The notes beneath the pieces were generated by a model. That model made no database searches and was not told the origin of the DNA. It saw only the letters and a list, made by a program, of their open reading frames with translations. A stretch of DNA of 64,000 nt from an uncultured Clostridia bacterium (lineage in GTDB: Bacteria; Bacillota; Clostridia; TANB77; CAG-508): positions 62,001-126,000 of the forward strand of contig CAQIBN010000002.1 in the NCBI GenBank assembly GCA_948805675.1, given 5' to 3'. A program made the translations under genes and the position numbers. Of the stretch, positions 19,646-30,600 are shown piece after piece (position 1 is the stretch's first letter; each line of letters begins with the position of its first letter).

Positions 19646-21163
19646 TTAATTATCTGTATAGTAATTTGCATTTAAATCTTCACTTATGTGCCATTTTCCT
19701 ATAAAGTTTACTATTATGTTTTTGTCTAGATTATACTTTGGCTCTACTATTATATTTCCTTTTTGGTCTATTACTCCCCAAAGTCCATCTTTTTTTATTC
19801 CTGAATATCCATATTCATTTTGTTCTGTTGCATCATCATATATGTAGTTTACAATTACTACACCTTCTTTATTTTTAAATCCATATTTTCCATCTTTTTT
19901 ATCTAAAAATAATGTATTAGATTTTAAAATTTCACTTGATTTCTTTTCTTCAAATTTAAAATTATAATATTTATATTCATCTGCAACTCTTACTTTTATA
20001 AATCCTTTTTCATCATTTACTTCAGATATTATTCCTGTAACCTTTACTTTCATTTCTCTATCTATTAAATCTGTTTCATAATCTGTTTTAACACCTTCAA
20101 TAAAATCTGCTGTTTTTCTATAAATTAAGTTTGTATAATTAAATTCAACAATTGTTTCATTATTTGTATTAATTATTCCATATTTATTATCTTTTTTAGC
20201 TATATAATAATTTGAAAATATATATGTTAAATCTTGATAATCTATCTTAGTTTTCTCTTCACCTGATAAATTTACTAGTCCAAAATGCTCTCCTTGTTTT
20301 ACAATTGCAATTTCATCGTTAATTGATTTTATATCTGTATATCTGTTTTCTAAATATGTTTGACCATTACTACTTACAATTTTTAATATTCCATTTTCTT
20401 TTACAGCATATGTAGAACTACCTACTAGATTTTTTATTGTATCATACTTACATTCTAGTACCATTTTTTTGTTATAATTAATTATTCCTAATTTTCCTTC
20501 ATCATTCTCAACAATATATCCATCTTCATATCTATTAGTTAATGGTTTTATAGTTTTATATTGATTTTCAATAATTTTACTACCTGAATTATCAACTAAA
20601 CCTTTTTTGCCATCTTTTGTTGTAACTAAGCTATTAGTAACTCCTTTTAAACTTTCTATTGTTTCATACTCACATGGTATAATTTCTTTTCCTTCAAGAT
20701 TTATTATTCCATATTTATTATCTTTTTTTACTCTTAGTACATTAGACTCATACCATAAATTATTATTTTCGTCATTGTTTTGAATTGTTTCTACTAACTC
20801 ATAATTATTAAATAATTCTTCATTTTTATCATTTAATACTTTTGTTTTATATATATTGTCATTATAATTTACATCATATGTACATACAAATACTGGTTTT
20901 GTTTTATCTGGTATTTGTATCATCTCATCATTTTTAGGCTCTATTATAGTATTTCCTTTTGAGTCGATTACTCCCCATTTACCATTTGTATAAACAGAGA
21001 AATAATTAATTGGAATCACTTTTTCATCACTTTTGGGTTCTGTATTTAATAATTTTTTTATTCCAATAACAAACATTATAACTACTGCAATTGCAATAAT
21101 AACAGCTATTACCTTTTTTATATTCAGCTTACCTTCACTATCATATCTTTTACCTCTACTCAT
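19646..21163 (-). CDS. WG-repeat (KWG) protein with N-terminal membrane anchor
   Basis: A 505-aa protein with a short cytoplasmic N-terminus, one membrane helix (about 17-36), then roughly ten repeats of the WG/KWG type. Examples are NGKWGVIDSKGNTIIEPKN, DNKYGIINLEGKEIIPCEY and DGLWGVIDQKGNIIVEPKY. WG repeats probably form a beta-propeller-like extracellular fold; their function is unknown. ATG start with AGGAGG 7 nt upstream. It lies downstream of the giant surface protein and repeat copy C. Confidence 0.85.
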   Translation of the reverse strand: MSRGKRYDSEGKLNIKKVIAVIIAIAVVIMFVIGIKKLLNTEPKSDEKVIPINYFSVYTNGKWGVIDSKGNTIIEPKNDEMIQIPDKTKPVFVCTYDVNYNDNIYKTKVLNDKNEELFNNYELVETIQNNDENNNLWYESNVLRVKKDNKYGIINLEGKEIIPCEYETIESLKGVTNSLVTTKDGKKGLVDNSGSKIIENQYKTIKPLTNRYEDGYIVENDEGKLGIINYNKKMVLECKYDTIKNLVGSSTYAVKENGILKIVSSNGQTYLENRYTDIKSINDEIAIVKQGEHFGLVNLSGEEKTKIDYQDLTYIFSNYYIAKKDNKYGIINTNNETIVEFNYTNLIYRKTADFIEGVKTDYETDLIDREMKVKVTGIISEVNDEKGFIKVRVADEYKYYNFKFEEKKSSEILKSNTLFLDKKDGKYGFKNKEGVVIVNYIYDDATEQNEYGYSGIKKDGLWGVIDQKGNIIVEPKYNLDKNIIVNFIGKWHISEDLNANYYTDN

Positions 21164-21385
21164 TTAATTACCTCCAAATAAGCTTAATTATCAATATATA
21201 CTATAACACATCTATATATATAATTACAAGTTTTTTAATTCAAATTTATTTAAGCTTACCTATAAAAAGTTAATAATTTTTTAACAAAGTTTTATCTTTA
21301 AAGTTAAATTCAAGAGTTTCTTTAATTATATATATATTCTAAACCCAAAATGATGTAATATTAAAATATCACTAAAGAACAAATA
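21164..21385. other. AT-rich upstream region of the WG-repeat gene
   Basis: Part of the 448-bp gap before the giant gene's end. I see no gene. It holds the WG gene's ribosome binding site and, presumably, its promoter. Repeat copy C and a terminator fill the rest. Confidence 0.35.
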
Positions 21386-21560
21386 GAACAATAGGCGTCT
21401 GAATTATATTTCATACCTAATTAATCTTATCACAGTCCACATTCAATTGTTTGTGTGACAATAAAAAAACTTTGTACAATTATTTTATATATCAGGTAAG
21501 CTTTATTAATTAAACTTTACTCTACACTAGAAACACCAGAAATTTACTATTATATAAAAA
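21386..21560. repeat. Dispersed ~170-bp intergenic element, copy C
   Basis: Third copy: GAACAATAGGCG start, CTAATTAATCTTATCACAG, perfectly paired arms CACA/TGTG around TTCAATTGTT, AATTATTTTATATA, and TTTACTCTACACTAGAAAC shared almost exactly with copy D. It ends TTATATAAAA next to a hairpin. The arm sequence differs from copy A (GCATG/TATGC) while pairing is kept. Confidence 0.65.
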
Positions 21561-21562
21561 TA

Positions 21563-21597
21563 AGTCTATCTTGTTATTTTATTTAACAAGATAGACT
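21563..21597. terminator. Terminator after the giant surface-protein gene
   Basis: AAGTCTATCTTGTT pairs with AACAAGATAGACT, followed on the minus strand by TTATTTTT. It lies 15 bp beyond the stop at 21612. Confidence 0.8.
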
Positions 21598-21611
21598 CAT
21601 TTCATAAAGTT

Positions 21612-24600
21612 TTATATTTTCTTTTTGCCTTTTTTCTTTCTCCAAATTATTATTCCAACACAACTTCCTGCAATTATTACTGCTGATATATAAATTATTC
21701 TTGTTTGTCCTGTTTTTGGCATATTTACTGATTCTTCCTTAATATTATTTATAATATCCTTAATCGTTTTTTCTAATTTTATCTCTATAATTGCTGTATC
21801 TTCATTATCTTTTTTTGTTGTTTCTTCATAATTTGGAATATTTGTTGTATTTGTAATTTTTGCTATATTTATTTTTTCTCCCTCATTTGCTTCTTCTGGT
21901 TTCCATCTTAATGTAACTTTGTATTCTACTGTTTTTTCTGGTTCTATTGTTCCTGTTTGTAGTATATATTTACCATCTTTCTCTTTCCATTTTGTGCTAG
22001 ATTTTTTTTGTATAAATTCAAATCCTCCTGGTATGTTTTCTTCTATAATAGCTGTTCCTTCTACTTTCTCTGTATTCGTTACTTTTATTTTATAGCCTAT
22101 TTCTAATTCTGTTTCATTTATATTTTTATATTTTATTTCTAGTTTTGCTTTATTTTTATTTGTAACGTCTATACTTTGACCATTTAATATTATACTTTCT
22201 ATTTCTTTTTCTAATTTGAAATTAAATAACGCTTTCCTATAATAATATTTTACTATAATGTCATCTTCTGTCATTAAACCTTCACTGTTTTCTGGATATT
22301 TTTCTTTTACAAATTCATAGTATTCTATTTCTCTTTCTTTTGATTCATATTTATTATTTACATATCCTTCTTTAATTTCTTCTTTACTTACAGGTTTTTG
22401 TGTTCCTTCTTCTAAGTATTGTATTATTACCTTAGCTGGAATTTTTTCATATTCTACTATAACTTCTTTATCTTCTCTAACATCTTCAAAAAATGGTAGT
22501 TTAATTGTTTTATCTTCTTTTAATAATTCCTTTATTTCTAGTACTTCTCCATTTATTGTTACATTTTTTATCATATAGCCATCTTCTGGCTTCATAACAA
22601 TTTCCTTTACACTATTTTCTCCTCTTGACACTAACTCATATGGATTTTCGTCTTCTCCAGAAATTTCTCCACCTTTTACTTTTATTACATTTCCTTGTTC
22701 ATCTATTTCTTCATGTTCTTTTACATCTGTTATTATTTTATATTGTTTTGTATACCAATAAACTATTATAATATCTTCTTTTGTCATTATTCCATTACTG
22801 TTTTCTGGTTCTGGATTAGATTTAATATATCCATCTATCTCTACTCTTGGCTCATTATACGCATCATTTACAAATCCATTTATTTTCTTAGTTTCTATTA
22901 TTTCCTCTTTTGTATCTATATCTTTATATTGCACAATTACCTTTGCTGGCATTTTTTCAAATTCTACTTCTATTTTTTTATCTTCTTGCATATTTATAAA
23001 TTTATCTAATATTAAGCTTCCATCTTCTTTAATGTTATTTGTTACATCTATTTCCTTACCATTTATTAATACTTTTTTTATTTTGTATCCGTTATCTGGT
23101 GTTATTTTTATTTCTTTTGTACTATCATTTGAACGAATTACTTTTTCATATGGTGTTTCATTTTCACCAGATATTTTTCCACCTTTTACTTTTATTACAT
23201 TTCCTTGTTTATCTATTTCTTCATGTTCTATTACATGTGTTGTTATCTTAAATTCTTTTTCATACCAGTATACTACTTCTACTATTTCATCTTGCATCAT
23301 TGTAACTATTTTACTATTTTCGTCTTTTCCTACATTTATACCTTCTGTTGCTTCATTGTTTTCCGCCGAAATATAATTTTCAAATTCCTTTCTTGTTGTT
23401 TCCTTTATATCCCCTGCATATCCTGGTAATTGTTCTTCATCTAATATTATTCCTGTAACTGTTATTTTTTCTTCTCCAGTTTCTACATTAGTTGTTTTAT
23501 TTATTACTTTTTCTACATGTCTTACTATAATTCCAGATGGAACCTTTTTATACCAATAAATTATTGTAATTGTATCTGCATACATTACTCCATCTTTTTG
23601 TATCTCAATCTTATTTTCATCTGTTATGTTTAATTCTGATGTCATATAGTTTACTATAACTTTTCTATTTGTTGTAAAGTTCTCGCCTTCATATCCAAAC
23701 ATCGTTTCTTCTTGTGCTAATACATTTTCGCTCTTTTCTTCCAAATATTTTACTATTACTTTTGTCTTCTTTCTGTATTCTACTTCTATGTGTTTGCTAC
23801 TTTGCATTCCTTCTTTTTCATCTGCTAGATACTGTACTGGTAATACTATACTTCCATCTTCTTGTATATCTAATTTCTCTAAGTCAATTATTTTTCCTTC
23901 TTCATCTTCTTTATTTTCTTTTATTACTACTTTTACTATTTCATACTCTTCATTTTCTGTCATAGTTGGAGTCATTTTTATTATATTCTTTGGTTGTTCA
24001 CCTTTAAATACTTTTTCGTATGGTTCTAAATCTTCTCCAGTTATTTCTCCACCTTTAATATTTTGTTTTACTTCTCCATTTTTATAGTTTTCTGTATGTT
24101 CTATTACATCTGTTGTAATTTTATACTGTGTTTTGTAATATATTTTTATTATATTATCTTCTGTTTTTTCTGTTATTATTAATGGTAAATTTTCTGTCTT
24201 TTCTAGTGCATACCCTTTTTTTAATTTGTCTGTATAAGTGGTTATTTTATCTTGATATTTTGCATTTTTCTTTTCTGTTAGTGTATCATCTTTTATTCCA
24301 TCATAGTAATATTCTACTGTATACTCATAATTATCTAAACCATAGTATAATTTTATTACATTATTATCTAGCACTTCTGTTATTTTTAATGGTGAACCTT
24401 CTTGATATTCGTATTTATAACCTGTTTTTAGAACTCTATCTTTTTCTGTGACTTGTATTATATCTTGATATTTAGCTATTTTACTTACTGTTTGTGCTTC
24501 ATCTTTTTCATATTTGCCACTTTCTTTATTTTCATAATAATGTTCTATTTTATATTCATAGTTATTATAATCATAATAGTAGTATACATGAATAATTCCA

Positions 24601-27600
24601 TCTATATATTTCCCATTTAACTCTCCAGATGTTGATACTAATTTATACATTACTGCTACATTTTCATTTGCTTTAGTTACATAGTCTTCTTCAATATAAT
24701 CTTGTTTTGTTTCATTTTCTATTATATTACCATCTTTTGATAATACTTTTACAGGTTCTGTTCCAAATTCCTCTCCTGTTCCTTGTAAATAATGATGTAC
24801 CATTACTGTTCCTAAGACTGGCTCAAACTCTACTATTATATGTTTATTTTCTGTAACTTCATTAAATGTTGTTAATGATATACTTCCTTCTGCATCTTCT
24901 GTATATTTTACTTCTGAATTTTCGTCTTTGCCTTCTCCATATATTATAGATTCTGTTTTATTTCCACTATCATTTGTACTTACTAATTTTATTTTTTTCA
25001 CTCTATAATTTATATCTGGATTTGCTATTATAGTTATTTTACTATCTAATTTCTGTTTAACTGTTTCTACATATTGTATTTTATTTTCTTGTGAATATTC
25101 TTCTGTATATTCTCCTGTTATTTTTCCTCCTAATACTACTATCTCTGTTTTCTCATTTGTTAATTTATCTGTTCTATTTTCTGTATGTTCTTGTATTTGT
25201 GTTGTTATTACATGTGTTTTTAATTTGTAATAATATGTAATTACAGTATCTTCTTCTAATATTCCATTTTCTTTACCATTAACACTTACAAACTCATAAT
25301 CCTCTAATAGCTTTTCTGATACATGTGTTTGATAATTGTATCCTTTATTATGATTTTCTACTACATCTTCTTCTAGTTTGGTTTCTGTTCCTTCTAAATA
25401 ATGATGTACTATTAGATTTACTGGTTTTGCTTCATAATAATATATAATTACTTGTTGTTCTTGTGTATATATTCCACTTGCATTGTCTGGAATTACATAT
25501 TCTCCATCTGTATCTTTTTCTAATACATAATTTTGAATATCTATTTTTGGAGATGTAGTATAATAATCTCCTGGCTTTCCTTCTAATATCTCATCATCTG
25601 CTACACTTGTTGTTGTATATTTGTCACCATCTTTTAAATAATGATGTACTATAATATTAGCTTTCTTCTTGTTTGTAACAGTTATTGTTCTATTAACATC
25701 ATTTGTTGTTAAATCTACATTTATTGGTTCTGTTAATAATATGTGATGCTGTGGTGCCTGAATTTCTTTAATAACATATTGTCCATTTTCTAATGGCATT
25801 ATTGCTATACCAGATTCATTTGTTGTTACAGTTCCTATACTATTACCATCTGTTGTAGTAATTTCAAATTTTGCTCCTGATAATTTTTTTCCATCTTCAT
25901 CTTGTTTTTCTATTACTAATGAATTGTTTTTAATTACAAATGTGACTACAATATGTTTATCTTCAGTCATATTTTCAAAATATCCAATTGGTAAAATTAC
26001 ATTTCCATTTGCATCTGGTGTAAACTGCTTTTCTAATCCATTTATTGTAATTTTAGAAATATAATAATTCTCTTCTGGTGTTATTGCAATTTCTTGTGTA
26101 CTATTATTACCATATTTTACTGTTTCAACAAACTTTCTAAAATTCACTTCTAAATATTTGTCATTATATAGACCTGTAATAGTACCACCAGTACGTTGTT
26201 TTTCTATATTTTCGCCCACTTCTGTTGTTATTTTAAAGTTTTTAATTGTATTTTCTATAGTTATATTTGTTCCTTCTGTAATATAAATTGGTATTCCTGT
26301 ATTTAATTTAGGATAATTATTATTTCTATAACACCATACATCATCTGTATTTAGTATGTTATAAAATTCTTTAGATTTCATGTATTCATTAGAAACTGCT
26401 GTGCCATTTGAAATAATAGTTCCGCCTTCTATTTCTATGGTGTCTAAATAATAGCAATTATTAATTTTTCCATGTGACATATCATCTTTGTTTCCAATAA
26501 TTCCTCCTACATAAATATTGTTTATTTTTGTTCCTATTACATTACCTGTATTATAGCTATTACTTATATCGCTACTTGAGTTACATTGTCCAATTATTCC
26601 ACCTGCATGACTGTAATATCCTCTATTATGATTTTCTACTTCATCATTAATATTTGCTATTACATCACCTAAATTATAAACATTTTCTATATTTACTTTA
26701 TCACTAGAATAACCAACAATTCCTCCTAACCTATTTGTTCCCAATTGAACACTTCCATTTATAGTTGCAGTATTATAAACATTGTTTATAGTACTTGGGT
26801 TATTTCTATATTCATTAATTATATAACCAACAATTCCTCCGATATTATTAGCACCCTCATTATACCATCCAACTATCTCTCCACTATTATAACTATTACT
26901 AATTTTACTATCTTGTAGTTTTCCAACTATTCCTCCCACTATAGAACTATTATGAAATGTAATAATATTAGCATTACTATTTATATTACATAAATTATAA
27001 CAATTATTTATAACACTATAGTTTTTAGCAACACTTGCTATACCTCCAACTACATGTTCATATTTAACATTAGTATTACTAATTATATTTCCAGATACCC
27101 CTAAATTCTTTATTTGTCCATTGCTCACAACTCCAAATAAACCTGCATTCTGACTTCTGTTTATAAATAAATTTCTAATTTCATTTCCCTGGCCATCAAA
27201 AACACCAGAAAAAATAGCATTTTCTATACCTATTGGAGTAAATCCATTACCATCTTCTTTATCTGTTAGTTCTTGTTTTATTCCTTCAACAACACCATCA
27301 CCATTTAAATCACCATAACTTTTATCAAGTGAATTTTTATAAGAGTTATCTTCATTAAAATCTAATGTTTTAGATAAATTAATTTTTATATTTTTGAATG
27401 TATTACCAGAATTCACCTCTTTTGAAAACTCTACTAAATCTTCTATACTATTTATATTTAATATTTTATTAAATATTGGATAACCATTATTTATATTATT
27501 TTTGTCTTCTGTCCATGCTACAAACCACTTCTCTTCATTTAGGTCTGTTATAAATGCTTTTCCTTTCATGTACTCACTTGTTTTTGGTATTCCTATTATT

Positions 27601-30600
27601 CCATTTGGATTTGTATTTCCTGTTAATTTTATTTTGTCTAAGTAATAACAATCTTCTACTTTCTTACTACTTCCCACACCTATAATACTTCCTACATAAT
27701 ATCCCTTTACGTCTCCTATATTATAACAATTTAAGATTTCTCCATTATTTGCGCTACCAACAATACCTCCTGCTGGTCCATTTGCATTTATAGATTTAGT
27801 ATTATAGCAATTTTTTACTATACTATCATTTAATTGTCCAACAATACCTCCAGAAATATATCCATCTATAACTGATTTATTATAACAATTTTCTATTAAA
27901 CTATTTTCTTTTATATATCCTGCTATTCCTCCTGTTGTAATGTTTGAGTTTTTAAAACCTGTTATATTTCCTGTTATGCCTAAGTTTAGAATTTTTCCAT
28001 TACTTACTTTACCAAATACACCTGTATAACTTGCATTAAATTCATTATTTATATATATATTTCTTATCTCATATCCTTGTCCATTAAAAATTCCACTAAA
28101 ATATATTCTAGAATCATTTGCAATTCCTCCTATAGAAGTAAAACCAATCCCATCATTTTTATCTGTTAATTCTGCTTTTATTCCTTCTATAGTACCATCT
28201 TCATTTAAGTCACCATAACTTTTATCATCTGGATTTTTGTAAGAGTTATCATCTTCAAAATCTAATGTTCTACCTAAATATACCGTTTTTCGAGCATATG
28301 TATCTCCTGAATTTACTTTTTTAGATAAGTCTACTAAATCCTCTATATAATTTATAACATTCTCAGATTCTATTAATTTAGACTCTTCTGTTTCTTCTTC
28401 AAAAACTTCTTCGCATCCTTCTATTTTAAAGATTTCGCCTTCATCTTTTTCCTGATATCCTTCTGGAAAACCTATTTCTACTATTTTATATATACCACCT
28501 CTTAAAGGTAATATTATTATACCATTTTCATCTGTTGTTACTACATATTGATTATGTTCATTTTTTTCTCCTACATAATCTCCATTAACATCTTTTGCAT
28601 AATCTAATTCTTTTCCATTTGTATCAAGTTCAAATATAACAAATTTTGCATTTGCTAATGGCATACCTGTATCAGAGTCAACTTTAGTTAATCTAAATAA
28701 TGGTTTATCTTGCACAATTATTTTTACTAAATTTCCCTCTATTACAACTGATTTTAAAGAAGTTAGTTCTTGCTCATTTTCTATTACTACCTTTAAATTC
28801 CCATCTAAATTTCTTGTTACACTAAACTTTATTTCTTCTGCATTATTTGAATATCCATTTGGCGCCTTTGTTTCTTGTAATATATATTTTCCAGTTATAT
28901 ACTTTCCTTCTACATATTCATATAAATCAAATATATTAATATATCCATTACTATCTGTTATATATTCTTTTTGTGTATCTAAATCTTCACTAATTAGTCT
29001 AAAACTTGCTCCAGATAATGGTTTTAAACTCTGTACATTTTCTTGCAAATTTTCTTCAACTTTTAGCACTTGTAAGTTGTACTTTGGAATCTTTTCATTT
29101 TGTATATTTGCTATTACTGTTGCTTGTACTATACCTTCTTGTTCTATAATCTCTACATCCTTTAGTGCTTTATCTTCTGTTTGTATTTCTAAATTTCCAT
29201 TTTCATTTCTTATTATCTTAAATTCTCTAGCATTTTCATCTACATAATATCCTTCGGATTTTGTTTCTTTTAATTCGTATAATTCATCTAAATATAATCC
29301 TGTTATTGTAATTATTCCATTTTTATCTGTTTTGTATGATATATTATTCTTTTCTTTTCCTTTTAATAAAAATCTTGTGCCTTCTAATTTATTTCCATTT
29401 TCATCTGTTTTATTTATTCTTAATGTATATTTTGACTCATCTTCTACTTTTGTTTTAACTAAGTAATTTCCATTTTTATCTATTGTTACTTCTGGTGTTT
29501 GTTTAAATTTGCCATTTGTAACATTAAATATTAATTGTCCGTTTTCATCTATATTAGCAATAAATCTTATTTCATCTTTAGATAAACAATAATTTTCTGG
29601 TGTATATATTTCTTTAAATGTATATTCTTGTTCAACATATAATCCATTAAATTTTAGTGTTCCATCAGCTTTTGTTGTTTCTGTTTTTGAAACTTCATTA
29701 CCATCCATATGTGTTGATATTTTATATGTTGCACCTGGTACAAACATCTCATCAAAATTATTCTTATTTTTTGTTACTTGCATATTATATTTAGAAACAA
29801 CTCGAATTCCTACTTTATTAGGTTCTGTTTGTGTTGATAATTTTCCACTTTCTGTATCTAAATCATAATATATTGCATGAGTACTATATGATACACTATT
29901 ATATCCTAATCCTGGTGGTACTTCTACTTCATATGAAAATACTCTATTTTCTGTCTTTTGTAATTTATAGCTTCCTAAATCTATTAAGTATGTTTTTACT
30001 GTAGACCAATCTTTAATATCTTCTTCTATTTTCCATGAGTTTTCTTGGCTGTTTATATCTTTAGTTGGATTTTCTATATTAGAATAATATATTGTTACAT
30101 ATTGTTTTAATTCTTCTGGAATATTAATTCTTCCAATTATATTTGCAGTATATTGTGAATTTAAACTATCTCCATTTAATACATATGTATTCCCTGCATA
30201 TGGTATCTTTCCTAAAATTACTGCATTACTTATTGTTCCATTATAGTTATTTGTTAAACTTACATTTACTGTTGCAGTTCTTTTTTCATTAGATTTTTCT
30301 ATATCTGCAATATTTGGTGCTATTGTTCTACTATTTAAATCATCATAATTTGTTATATATTCTGTTGTTAATAATCCAGATGGTGCTATTAATGATAATG
30401 AAGCTCTCTCATATCCAACATTATCATCCTTATTTCCATCTGTATCTATATCATATATATCTTTTGTATTTTCATAATAATTATCACAGTTTTTATTGTA
30501 TGAATATAGCTTTATTACTTGATTTTCTGTAGGTTTTAGTGGATTTGGTGTTATATCTGCATTAATAAATATATTATATAGTTGTTCTTCCTCATTTTTT